A DNA stretch of 64,000 bases from Clavelina lepadiformis (lineage: Eukaryota; Chordata; Ascidiacea; Aplousobranchia; Clavelinidae). This document shows, one piece after another, positions 40,951 to 54,500 of the stretch. The notes under the pieces were generated by a model. The model saw only the letters and a program-made list of their open reading frames with translations. It had not been told where the DNA came from and searched no databases. Location: contig NC_135247.1 in assembly GCF_947623445.1 (NCBI RefSeq), positions 16,990,501 through 17,054,500 of the forward strand, in the 5' to 3' direction. A program made the translations under genes and the position numbers. Every line of letters starts with the position of its first letter. The first letter of the stretch is position 1.

Positions 40951-43900
40951 TTAAAATTGTCGGCGTGAGTCGGAAGAAGCCGGGGTATGATACTGACAAC
41001 CCACAATTTTTTCTTCTTGCAATTTCAAATGAACTAAGGCCCAGCACATAATATTTCCTGGTACGTGCTTTCCGTGACATGTAGGCTTTGCCTGCTCACT
41101 ATCTCCTTGACATGTGGAACTTCTGGATCCAGATCTGCGAGAGAAATTACTGCAGTCTCAAAAGTAATTCATTGCTTCATACATATCGTAATAATTAAAG
41201 CTCAAGTACAATTTATAATAATAAAAAACAATTAAGCGGAACAAATACTGACAATCTTGGTGCACAGCGTCCGCAACATGTTATTATGCATTTCACCCTA
41301 TTTATGAATTAAAATGCTTTACGTTGCATAAATAACGCATAAACTAAATTAATAGTAGGCCTACAATCTGCCCGTCATTCAGCACATCCTCGAATCCAAC
41401 GCAAAACATGTTATCTGTCATCTGGAAACTTGCGGATGAAACACCCATGAGCTCAGCTTTTCGTTGGTAACTTGAAAGGCATTCCTTGTTTGTGATGGTC
41501 GGCATATCAGTTTGACGAAGAACTGGTGATGGTCTTCCACGAGCATCATGCACACCCCAGCCGGCCACTATACCGGTTGATACGCCAAGATTTAGCTGAA
41601 GAAAAAGCTTTTTTCTGTAATAAAAAACCTTCTTGCATATGCATTGCGGCGTTAATAAGCACCACTTTTTTAAGACAGCACAGGACGTAAATCACTGTAC
41701 AGTATTAGTCAAACAAGTGAGAACAAACCAGAAATAAATCATAGAAAAGATCAACTATAACTAAATCTTAGCTTGAAATTACCAGCTCAAAGTCTTCTGC
41801 AAGGACTGGGAGACATATCGGTCTGATGTAATCATTCATGACAACTGTATCAGCAAGTTTTACTAGAGCAATATCGCAAGCCCTTGCTCTACGCCCTACG
41901 GTCATAAGAAGGATGACGAAGGATTTTACTTACTGCAAATGGTCTGCGTACTATAAGCAGAAAACGAATAAAAATTTCATTAAGTGAAAACGTTTGAACT
42001 GACAAAAGTCCGACAAAAAAAAGCAAATGAAAACAAAAAGAATTTATAGTTGTATCGAAATTTTGAATAAACACAAACCAACCTTCAGCTTTAAACGCAT
42101 CGAACAAATTAGTGGTCAAACATTTATCTGGCAGGAGTTCTTGTAACGTATTCTGGTTCGCGTTCTTCTTCTTCTTCTTCTTCTTGGTCCATTCGGCGGT
42201 CATGAACACTCAACCAGACCTGAGTTAAATGGCTCCAGAGTAGACTTTCCGGTGGGTATTCATATTTATTTCGCGTTACGCAATGGGCGGCAGTTACAAC
42301 GTATCTACAGTAAAAAGCCCGACCTAAATTTCAAAATACTGCAAACGAAATAAAAATTTAAAATTACTGCAAGTATATACTATGCGTTCTATATCACATA
42401 AAAGCATGAAAATTGTTTGTTAGTATCTGTGACGCTTGAGAGGAGTTTACGGAGGACTTATCAGGAAACCACCGTATGTGAAGAAGCTTGTTGAAACATT
42501 CGGATCTTGGCCAAAATGAATAAAAGTAACCCATGGCCACTCGTTTGGCGAAGCTGGAATGCCACCGGATATATGTTGTCCCAGAAGTCTTCGATAGCCG
42601 CTATTTTTCTGGCCGCAAACTAAACAATAAGCATTTGTTTATTTAGGATAAATTAAAACACTTTGTTAACCATTTAAAGTTTCTTGATTAGAATCGTATG
42701 TTTCTTTAAAACGTGGAATGCCAAAAAGTAGCCTACGAAGCATACAAAATATACTTTAAAATCCCAAACATCATAAGTGTGTATGACGATATTTCGTACC
42801 ATGTTAAAATCCACCAGCAACAACTAACAAACGTTGATTAATTATTGAAAAAAATTCATTTATCTCAGTATCAAATTTATGCAGATAACTGCTAAGAGCG
42901 TTTTCATACTGAGATACATTGTTTTTGAAATTACATTTTCAACTGACCTGGTTTGCAAACAGGTATGTTGTTATGTTCTGATTCTGCCATGGGTACCCAC
43001 TCGGCGTCAGCGTCACAAATCCAACGCAAAGTACCGGACTCCAATTCGTACCTAAAAGCAATCAACAATTCTTGCCTTGCTTATATATATATATTCTTGC
43101 CTATAAACATGGTTCAACGCTCTTGTAAGAAATACCCGATAAGAATTTTGAAAAATCTATATTTAGTTCAATGGCTTTATCAAGTGACCATTCATCGCAT
43201 TCAACAACCAGCTCTTCCCCGTAAGTAAATAGTTTATTGTTGAAATCCGCTATGCTAGCGTATTGAACAGTTGAAAGATGATTTGATGCTCCGCAAGATT
43301 TTACTAAAAACAAACACTACAGAAATTTTATTGCCGTAGGTCGACAAAGTTTTGACGAAATTTTCAATTTTTTAACACAAAAAGGAAAATATCCATTTGC
43401 AGAAATGACCATGATAGTTTGATGCAATTGTAAAGCGAGCTCCAAAACACAACCACACACACATAAAAACATTTGCTTACTTTGACAATGCGGAAGGTCA
43501 TAGGACCAGCGTCCAGACCTGAGACAGGTTGATGAAGAGTATCCTGTCAAGTTATATCCTTCGTTGCAAGCATAATTAAGGACTTCACCTATCAACCATC
43601 GCGACTTGAATAAAATTGGTCTCGCGTTTGCAGGTGGCGATCGACTTGGACAAGATATTTCTAAACAAAATTGGCAAAGAATACATGGAGAATGTTACGC
43701 AATTCTTGTCGATGTTATGTAGTAAGCAAACCAAAACAAACTAAGTTATATATGCGAGTTGGCGGACAATCCTGCAAACACATGCATGGCAGTAAAATAG
43801 AAAGTATTCAACCGTAATCCACTCACCTAAGCAAGTCGGTAAATTTTCCCAAGAATCGTTTTTGTTGCATCTTCCCACAGTACTGCACTTCCGTTTAATA

Positions 43901-44173
43901 CGTATCCTTTGTCACAATGTTTCCATGACTGAAATAAAAGCTTCTCAGTTGAATAGAGCCATGTGCAGTTGACAACGGTGCTTGGCATTTAATAACTGCA
44001 ACAACATTAAAACCTTCTTTGTTCGCAAACCCATTTACAAATATTCTACTCAATCGCATGCTGAAACGAATTTTTAAAGGTTAAATTATTGCTTTAAAGG
44101 CGGCTTACGTCTACATTCTGGCATTGAACCAGACCATTTCTTGTCAGAACGACAAGTTCTATTCTCGTTCCCT
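40951..44173 (-). pseudogene. Decayed CCP-serine protease gene (MASP/C1r-like tail), 5'-truncated
   Basis: Recognisable exons: 44173-44109 (last half of a CCP), 43995-43827 (CCP with frameshifts, 169 nt against 180 nt in gene B), 43660-43481 (intact CCP), 43303-43189 plus 43051-42948 (one CCP split by an intron), 42619-42451 (linker and protease start), the His exon from 42304, the Asp exon near 41950-41785, one at 41590-41390, and a final exon ending at 40951. The protease is chymotrypsin-like (WPWVTFI, YVVTAAHC, ACDIALVKL, YIRPICLP, AGWG). Damage: a frameshift near 41890 between HPSYDRR and ACDIALV; CQGDSEQ where CQGDSGG is expected; no clean donor for the penultimate exon; and His before ISGG where Arg is needed for activation. 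The split CCP before the protease resembles MASP/C1r layouts. Assembly error remains possible. Confidence 0.7.
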
Positions 44174-44535
44174 CGATCTCGATCCGAATTCAAAATTGGC
44201 CAAACCCAAACCGGCCCACAAACATCGTTAGTCATAATTTATTTCCGCAGAAGTAAAAGTGAAAAAATACGTTCATGTTACGTGCGCTCAATATATCAGC
44301 GCAAAGTCGAAAACGTGAAACGTGATAATCTCTGGTAGAGAGTAGAGACACATCCCAAGGTCCTAATCACAACTTTAAAAGCGCCTCAGGTGTAAAAAAA
44401 CATTTACTATATAGAATTTGCAAATTAACTTTGATTAAAGATTGCTCAAAACAGCAAAGTTTCATTCCGTTTCCAAAAGACACTTATCATCAAACGCAGT
44501 CTGTCACAAAAAAACAACGAAAAAGAAGCAAAAAT

Positions 44536-47500
44536 TTATTCTTCAGGGTTTTCCGCGATATTTTCTTTGACCCATCGCATCATTCTCATTAGGTTTGTGT
44601 AGTATCCTGGTATTGGTCTGTCAATCCCTCCATCCCTGTAGGTTTGACCGCATCCCCAGCCCCAACTCACAATGCCTATTTGCAGCCAACACGAGTGGCC
44701 TGTGTTTGAGTCATGGACCTATGTTTGAAAGTCGATTCAAGTTGCTTAAAATCATATTTTAGTTTCCTTCAGGGCGAAAGCATCACGTAAGAAATTAATT
44801 GTAAATTCTCACCTCTCGGACCAGTGGACCGCCGCTATCGCCTTTACATGTATCGACGCCTTCGTTAGCGATTCCAGAGACACCACAGAGCATATTCTCT
44901 GTGTAAATAACTTGGAAGTCATCGCGCCCCCAGTCAATGTTTTCAGCAACATCTCTGCATCTGTTTTTAGGACAAAATATTCTTATTACGCTTTAAGCAA
45001 CATACAGGATCGTATTAACAAATCGGTACTGTATACTGTATAGTCGTTTAACTGCCGAGTATGAGCATAATCGCCTTATGTTGAAATAAATTCAAACCAC
45101 TTGAAGCACTTACAGATTGTGATCTTGAATTCTCAGAAGACCTTGCCTGAGCACATTGGAAGCCCGAGCTGTTCGCTGTATGCGCTTCGGTGTTCCCGGT
45201 GTTGTGTGTCCGAAACCTGTGGCGACCGACAGGATAGTTTTATGTGCTCGGTTAGCTTCAAGTAGGAAGTCGCCTAAAGTTGTTGGAAATGATGAAATAG
45301 ATAACTTCAATATCTTCACAAATAATGCGCTCGTGAATCCATTTTATGACAAATACACGACTTTCTATAATGAAATCGATGTTACTTTGCTTTGTACAAC
45401 TTTTTTCTTCGGTTTCATTCCCATCTAAAACATTTTGGTTTCTAAGATAACTTCCAAGGCAGTTGTTCTCCATACAAGGCAAGCAGACAGGACGAATGTA
45501 ATCAGTGTAATTCACCCAACCAACGTTCAAGATGGGCTCTTCCCATTTAGTTTTACCTGGAATTAGCTGATGGCCGATTTTGACCTGGAAAATAAAGAGT
45601 CGATTGTACAGGTGATATATCGAAAAAATTTTCTCAGAACAGTCTCAGTCTTACGGAAAGGGGCAAAAGAACATTCATTTAAAACTTGCCAATGAACGCA
45701 ATCGATTGTTTAGAAACCCACGTCGTAATGGATTACGGTTGCAGGTTCTTTGTTTGGTGCCCAGGCTAAAATACAATCCTATTTCTTAGGATTTCAAATA
45801 AACATATAAGGAGCAAATAAGGACCCAAAACGCATCAGTAAGGACATAGGCAGGTCATAGAACATGTTAACTGCAGCTAACCTTCCGACTTGACTAGTTC
45901 ATTGTGAAGCAAACGCGCATGAGGGCGCTGTTACAAAGAAAGTTAAGTGCCGTGATGTGATTACCAGGAAACATCATGATTGGGCAAAACGAAATGAAAA
46001 TATGCGGATACAAACACTCGTTAACAACATGATGACCATAAAATGAGTATATAGCCTACTGTAATAAAATACGATTACAAACAAATATACACAAAGTATA
46101 TAGGCTAAACAACTTCTTCAGACACTATTTCTGTAATGGATTATCACAATATAGCCTACTTACAAGTGCAACGTTAAAGTTATACAGCTTAAAATTTTCA
46201 TGTATGACAATCTTCTCGGCAAAATATGCTCTGACAATTGGTAACAGTTTCCTCGCGAAGTTCGTTGGGCGTTTATGAAGACCTGTTTGATACAATTTGT
46301 ATTTACACGTGAAAGGGATACATGCTATATCCTGGTTACCAATAATGTGAATATCTTAATGCAATTCTACCAGACCAGTATCAGCTAATTAGTTATAGAT
46401 ACTGTAAATGTTGTATTGATATATTTCTTAAAGCTTTTGTAACGGAAAACATATCGCCGATTTAATCAATGTTACTTCATTTTTATGACTTACCAAATGT
46501 GACAACAAAATCGTTTGCCCAATCTGAAATATCCGTGTCTTCATATTCAAACAAGTGAGCGGCGGTCAAAACCCAGCGATTATTGATGACGCTTCCGCCG
46601 CCGTAAAAGTTTCCATTTTTGTAAGTCTGCATTAAATTGAATATTCTATGGGCATTTAAACCGTGTCAGCGAAAATGATGATAATTAATATATTGATCAA
46701 TGTGTAGCTCGTTGTCAAACGTCACTTTTCAAGTCTTTATGTCATTCTTGCTCTACGTAGTTTAAGCATAAACAACGGTCACAAGTTGCAAGTAAGTAGC
46801 AATACACACGAGAAATAAAGCCGTGTACAAAGCGTAAGTGTATACGTTTATATATTTGTATACTGATATGCTTACGTCCACCACTTTGCCGTGAAACTTG
46901 GTTATGACAACTTGCCAGGGCCATGATCTATCAGCCGCTTCATCACCATTCACGATCCTGTCTAATCGCGCTTGTTGTTTAATGCTTCCTACGTCACCAG
47001 CTCTCCCACATACACTGTAGTCTAAACAGATTTATAAGAATTGAAAAAATGTCCATGTGGTGTTGGTTTCATGCTTTTCATCACTTTCATTTTATTTTGG
47101 AAAATAATTCACTTCTCATACTTAATTAAATTTATCAACCTAAAAAGAACGTAAGTTTCAATTTAACCTATTCTGGCATCTGTCATTAAATCCAGCAAAT
47201 CATTGATTTGATAAAAGCTTTCCACAAAATACACATTTTTGACATTTTTCTGAGAAAGAGTGAGTAACTCGGTATATCTTGTTTCATCAACACGAGGATC
47301 AAGACAATCAACACAAGTCGTGATCACGTAGAACTGTTTCAAACACAAACAAAAACAGAAACCGTATTAATCCACATGTAACTTATTTAATCAATCGTAC
47401 CTATTCAATGCAGCAAGAACTGCCGCTTTTAATAGCTGTTAAGTAAAACCTTACCATGGGTGAATTCGCTAATGCACTCAATTTTGTCACCAATGACTGT

Positions 47501-50500
47501 GGAGAAGGTCCCAAATTGTGATTCCCTTTGAAAGTTAAATTTGTTTTAATTCTTAATGCACATTTTAATCAATCAAACGTGATTTAAACTCCTGGTACTC
47601 CTGTGGTTTTCAATAACTGTTGTGACAGAACAAGTGTAAAATATTTACTTGATACAAACAACAAAATATGACGTTTCCAACTGGTTTTTCGACGTTGTGA
47701 CCTGGACAATGTCAAAATGCTTTCTACAGAATTTAAAACTTCATAAATATTTCTTCCCGTGCGAATTTCTCTTTGGAGGGATTCTGAAGACCAGATAAAA
47801 ACCGATAAATCATAGTATTGATACAGCACATGGAATTTTATTAAAGCAACAAAATTGCTAAATGTGTAGCATTATTCTATTTCTAATTTGGACATTAAAT
47901 TACCTCTGTCTCTGTAAATACTATGTAGCGTTTCTGTCACATACTTTGAAGAAGAAGTTAAAACATCCGTAAAATTCAACATCACATTTGTTTGTGAAGC
48001 AAATACAAAAATGCTATATTCAACGGGGGAAGTTGAATTTTCTTCGAGCTAGAATGAATAATCATGTAATTTTTGTTCATTGCGAATCAACTTGATTGAA
48101 ACTTTATTAGTTCTTTCAATCAAGTGTTTAATAAGTTATCAGGTTCTCCGTTGCCATCGTAAACAAAGAAGTAGAAAATAATCTGTTATGTAAACACGAT
48201 AACATCTCACCAAACCCAATTGAAAAGTATGTGTAAAACATATACAGAAACCAGTTTTTAGTTAACGTCCTTACCCTTTGCACAAGCTTCACAGCAAATG
48301 TAAGTGAAATGTTCAAAGCTGGATCCGACATATGACGGGAAAGGTCAAACAGAAAATAAATCTCATGTCCAGGTTCAAAAGAAGCAGAGATGAAACTGGG
48401 TTTTGTGTCTAAACAATCATTAATTTAATTGGTAGATTAAATTTTTAAATATTCCTGTATACAAAAATATTATTTTAATTTAATTTAAAAAAAAAAACAC
48501 AAAATAAAACGTTAAACTTACGAAAACAAGTAGGTGGTTGGTGGCTCCAATCTCTTCCCAAGCATGTGGCTGCAACAATTCCATACGAATTATCCAACAT
48601 GTGGTATCCATCTTTACAGGTGTATTTTATTCTCTGACCTCTTTCGAATCGTTGAAATTGACCAGGCTTCACTACGATCTTGGAGTTTAGTTTAGGAACA
48701 GTGCAATATTTCTCTGCAATAAATTAGCAGCGAAAATATTTTGAAATGTTTCACTTCGGAGAAAAATTATAGAAATAAAAACCTTTGGTGAAACAGCGGT
48801 TACGGGAGCTATATTTGAGCAAAGTATCCGGCTTAGGTGACAAAGTCCACCTCTATGACACATCATGGTTTGCCAATCGGATTTAACTGGGTGGCGTTTG
48901 GACTGAGGGGAAATACAAGACTAGCAAACGAGAAAAATTTGAAAACTTTTTAAAACTTTCTACAGTTAGACTAACAGAGAACGGATAATAGTTCAGAAAG
49001 AGGGTTCCAGACTAGGATCAGTTAAGAAGTGAGAAATATCAAAAATGATCGGCAAAGCAAGTGTTTTCGTCCTTAAACACGAAATGAACAAATGCGAGGT
49101 TAGATCTGAAGAGTGCTCGTGGAGACGTCGCTTTTTAGTTACAAGACTCATAACTAAAATTATGACTTCAGTGAAACTCAAGTCATATATACCTTTTAGT
49201 CAACAGACAACTTTGTCTCATCAATTTTTGTGGACAATTTTCAAAACGATTTTAAGAAAATCTTATTTTCAACATCAATCGACTTTTTTCGAGTGACTTA
49301 TAGAGTAGGGTTATTGGGGTCTCTTATACTTTTGCACTTCGACTTCAAGGTCTGAATAGGAAGGAGCTATGAGGTAATAGAAAAAAACATGACGTAATAA
49401 TTCTTCAATACTCGATCCAGGTATATATGGAAGTGCAAAAGTAGAAGAGACCCAGCTATTGCATACAGGCTTTATATAAACCTATTCTATTTCGTTGAAT
49501 AAGATAAATATATTACCAACGATCAAATGATCTACTTAACACAAAGAAACTTGTAACGTTTAACTTATCGTAACCTATCGTGTAACTTACCAACTTACTA
49601 TAAAGTTACCTTTTACACAGGTCGGTATTTGACCCCAGCTTTTATTTTGATTGCATCTACCGATAGTATTTCCTTCTAATATGTAGCCTTGGTCACAATT
49701 GTAAGCAATCTCAGTTCCATAAAGAAAACCAAAGCTTCTGATTTCGATTGCGCCATTTTCAGGCGAAACGGGCGTCTGACATCTAATAACTGTCAACAAA
49801 AAGTCAAAAACATTTTTTAAATCATAACTTTTGCAGCCTAAATCGTCTGCATATAACCTACAGCAAGTAAAATTGTATAATGTCTTACGTCTGCATTCCG
49901 GCCTTGAACCAGACCATTTCTTGTCAGAACGGCAAGTCCTGCTTTCGTTCCCATAAAGCATGTAACCTTCTCTGCAGTGGTAGAAAATGTTTTTCTTGTA
50001 TGTTCTTTGGTTGCCGACGACCCTTCCAAATCTGAGGTCTGGGAGTGGGACACATTCTGCATCTGCAAATAAGTTCACATCTTTCCGATCGGAGTAAAGA
50101 TGACTGAAGAACATATGAATAAGAATCTTTTTAACCTAATGTATACCAGATACCATTTGACCGTAAAACATAAATTATATGGATATAAACGAATTCGTTT
50201 TTATATAACAAAACTAATTTTAGGTTGTAGCGAACAGCTCACAAATGCCTTCCCCTATAAAAAAAAAGCCGTTACTTAAAACAGTTATCATTTGACGTAT
50301 GTAGATATGAAGAATTGCAAATCAACAGTGAAATAAATGTCAGATAAAATTATGTGACTTTGGTAACTATGTTTGTATTAGTCGCAAGACATAATTTTAT
50401 CAAGACATATGTCATAATTTTTCAGTGATCTGCAAACAATTTCCTGTTCAACGTTTTCAACAGCTGCGGCTCTGCTCGCTCGTGCGTATGTTTCGTTGTG

Positions 50501-51511
50501 AAGTGTTTTCCTGCTAAGCAAAAAAAAAGATTTTTTATAGCCCTATTAGCTAGCGGCCAGAATTTTCATTATTGTTCGAAAATGACCCAGTTGAGAAGAC
50601 GTTAATATTTTGGTTGTCTCGACTCAATGTTATGTTTACCATGTTAACCAACAAAGAATAATACAATCAAGATAACTCGAAGTGACAAATTGTTCTTGTT
50701 GACGCCACGACAATTGGACAGCAACTAGCGACAGTTGTATAGGATTTAACGCTTATCTGATCGTGTTAGCAGTCGAGCTTACATAGGCAGCGAAATTACA
50801 AATAGTATAAACTGAAATCACTGCTAAGAAAATGTCTGTAAACGGACAAGAATATTCAGCACAAACAATCGAACTTTCTGGTTGTGAAAAGTTCGCACGA
50901 CCTTGGACACTCATAATAATCGATAGACCAGAAGTTACAATCAACTACGTGCTGCAACTTTATGACTTGATGGTGTGTTCGACCTGTTGTTAGAGCGTGA
51001 GTGGAATGGGCAAGTGATGAGAGAATATACAGATAGGATAAGTGTAGTAATGGCAATAAAAGTAAATTAGTTGACGGATGCGAAAAGCAAACAACTTCTC
51101 GTCATCAACCCCGACGGATATGACATATCCAACAACACTGTCTGCAATACTCCACGTAGAGAACACATCCGGCGCATTCTGGATGACAACACGACCCAGT
51201 AGCTCTTATCTCAAATCTAATTTGTGAGTGGCCAACAGTACACTTGTCTCAAACGATTAAAACAAGCCAATGGTTTTACTTGAATCATTTTAATATTTTA
51301 ATGTATACCGTAACCGATTCCAATTGAAGTAAATAACATACGATATTTTTGCTTTTTGCGTTGTACATACCTGGATTAAAACAAGACATTCCACAAACAT
51401 CGTCGCATTGGCATCTTTTTGATGCTCCCCGGCAATCTGCATCCGTCAAACATGATTTCCTACATTGTCTTCCTTCTTCAACAAGTGACAAATTTCTGGG
51501 GCAATTCTCCT
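44536..51511 (-). CDS. Gene B, unit 2: WAP-like, three CCPs, vWA and trypsin-like domain (open frame)
   Basis: Exons: 51511-51371 (WAP-like), 50062-49889, 49789-49610 and 48713-48522 (CCPs), 48408-48275, 48048-47904, 47783-47649, 47525-47455 and 47333-47168 (vWA), then 47021-46876, 46626-46494, 46282-46164, 45584-45386, 45273-45114, 44960-44813 and 44718-44536 (protease). No stop interrupts this part; it ends with TAA at 44538-44536. The activation site (LDR then IVNGDEA), His, GDSGG and pocket Asp (VDTCKGDS) are kept. The catalytic Asp is Asn (NFNVAL) and the metal motif is DLSRH, so both protease activity and metal binding are doubtful. It has no signal peptide of its own. Confidence 0.75.
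49317..49453. repeat. short inverted-repeat element in a gene B intron
   Basis: Bases 49317-49340 and 49430-49453 are inverted copies with 23 of 24 matches; the ends read GGGTCTCTTnTACTTTTGC. The 137-bp unit lies in the long intron between the second and third CCP exons of gene B unit 2. No clear target duplication is visible; TATTG occurs on both sides at slightly different distances. It could be a MITE or a hairpin-forming sequence. Confidence 0.6.
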
Positions 51512-51594
51512 CTAAAAGCGGAAATCATTAAATTGATATCCACAAATACTTCATTCGAAATACTTATACTAAAAAGTTAGTATAAATAATATAC

Positions 51595-54500
51595 CTTCAT
51601 TTAAGGTGGCCTTAACCCAAAGCATTAAAGGCAAAAGTTTGGTATAAAATCCTGGGTAAATCTGGGTTCGGCCATTTGCATCATATAAAGTGGCACAACC
51701 CAAACCCCAACTAACTATACCCAGTTGAACCCAGCAAGCGCTTTCACCGGTTCCCCTTTTAATCTTTGCAAAAAATAGTGACAAAAATTTAGATTATTTC
51801 CATCTCAAAATTTTGTGGTATATCTCGAAAAACGTCTCAACAATTAAACAAGTTTTGATACCCGTCTAACTAATGCTCCACCGCTATCACCGGAACAGGT
51901 ACCAACTGGGCGACCAACATTACCACCAATACCACACATCATCCTATCTGTGAATGCCATTGAATCTGAAAATCCATCGTTTATCATGGGGGGAATTGTC
52001 TCATTGCATCTAAATTTTAAAACTAGAGCATGAATTATAAAAGTTTTGAATTAGATATCTTGTATAAAAACAAGTAAAACACATTGAACGATCTTGTGTG
52101 CTACATTTTCATTTGCCTAAATCCTAGATGATTTTTCTTATTACTCTGTTATTTAATTTATCGTTGGAAAATTCAAATTTGATATTCCCTATCATTTGAA
52201 ACAAAACTAATATATTTCCAAACCTAGATTAGCTCCTTGAAAAATATAGAGGATTTAATGGTTTAATTCATAGTGAGAGATACCAAAGAAGTAGTTTCGG
52301 TTTCCTTAAAATCCTTTCATTTCATTACAAATGTGTGCTGAAGCAGCATAACGTTTATACCTTACACGCAACTTCAATCTTATTGCTGCTTGTTATAGCG
52401 TTTTTGCGGGAGAATACTGTTCAGTGACGCCAAACCCAGTTACAACAGCCAAAATATTTTTGTCATCCCTGTCATCCTCTTGGTATACCCAAGCACCTGA
52501 AACAAAAAAATATTGAAAGTGTAGAATATCTAAATAAAATTCGATTCAAAATCATACGCATTGCAAGTCAGGATAGAAATTAACCTTCTTTCCTGCATCT
52601 TGCAGCTTCATTCTCCCTTTCATTTATTATTCCTAAACCTCTCAGATGATCCCCAGCACAATTGTTCTCCATGCATGGCAGGCAAACTGGTTTAATGTAA
52701 GTTGTGTAATTCAACCAACCACCTTCGTTTGTTTGCTGCCATTGGTTGCCATTTTGATCATATTGTCTGCCAATTTTTATCTAAAAGTAATTGTTTTTTA
52801 TTGTTCTAGTTTATGCCAATAATGCTGAATATAGGCAAAGTATATGCGATGCTGTAACTATTACAGCAAAAACAATATTACCCTAAATAATTTTTTAATT
52901 GTTGCTCGATTTTATTTAAAAGTTTTCTTTTAAACAAAAATAAAGCAATTTATCTAACTTTTAAATAACATTAAACGTCACAATAACATAGAGATAATAT
53001 TTATCACAACACCATCTACTTTGTTTTATTTTTACAGAAGTCTGTATATTACTCACCAAGGCAATATCATAATCATAGTTAACCAGTTCTTCCCTGTAGT
53101 TGGGATGTCTGATTATTTGAGTTGCACCGAAAACCTTCACATGTGCTGGTAGTAGGTGGTTTGACAGGGTTGGGATTCTATGCAAGCCTTAATGAAATGT
53201 CTATATTTGAAAACATAGTGCAGTATATGTCGGCACAGCACGTAAAATCCGTTCAAATACATTAGGTGGATACTGTACATCTACAATTGTACATCATACA
53301 ATGACTAAAGTCAGAATACACTATTACATTATACCACTTATGAGAGCAATGCATTATAATTATTATTATTATTTCAACCGCTCTTATTTTATAACATACA
53401 ACTTTAAATGCAAGGTAGAATATATACTTGACAGATAACAGAGTGAATACGAATATGTTTTATGCTATAGCAGAAATTTTATACTAAATCAGCAATGACA
53501 ATGCAATGAACCATTAACATTCTCACCAAAAGTAAGCAGGATGCGTTGTTCCCATTCACCAATTTTTCGAAACGTTCTGTCATCATTAAACAAATGAGCG
53601 GCAGTCAGGACCCACTTATTATTTATCATTGATCCACCGCCACGAAATCCTCCACCATGACTAGCAGCGTACGTCTAAAAATTGACAAACAATCTACATA
53701 TCCAACAATAGCGATGGATTTCAAAGTTGAATTCACTATTCATTGAATACGTAAATAAGAGCTCTCGTATCAAAGTGTTTAATTATATTTTTATCTTTGA
53801 CAAGTCGTAAATAATTATTTGAATAAAATAATACTCAAGTTAATCGTCAAAACACAGGTCTAGTACAGTATTGCTTATAATTTCCATGTGAATGCTTTAT
53901 CATCATATGCACAATAAAAAAAACTTACATGGGAAACAGAAGAACGTTGTATGGTTATCACAACATGCCAGAGCCAAGCGGCGGTATTTGCATCATTCCC
54001 GTTGATAATTCTACCAATACCTGCAAAGTTTCTTATATTACCAATATCACCAGCTTCACCACATTTACTGCTATTGTTGAGAAGACCGCCTGTAATTAAA
54101 ATGTAAAGTTGAACGAAGTAGAGTTGAATATATATTAACGTAAAGTTGAATCAATATATAATAATTATTATTATACTATAAAAATCTATTACAATGTGTA
54201 CCATGTACAAATGAGCAATATAGCCTATAACTGTAAACGGTGAATCCTGTACCACCATAAACTGGTTTTAATGCATCCACTGCAGAACTAAAAAAGTAGT
54301 TGTAAATAGTATACATAGAATATTGAGATTATAACTGTGTTATATATACATGTACAAAAATATTAACTTGTTTTTTGCTGACCTGACACCAGCACATTGT
54401 TAACATTTGGGTTTTGTAAAAATCTGTCGAATGGTGCGGAAAGCCTTTGAAATTCATTATAGGAGCGTTTACCACGAAAACCAAAACCGAAAGATACCAC

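Noticed and set aside
41390-41590. Treating the chymotrypsin-like exons as the 3' part of a working gene
   Set aside because: The frameshift near 41890, the lost GDSGG and the absence of a clean donor argue for a pseudogene, although assembly error is possible.
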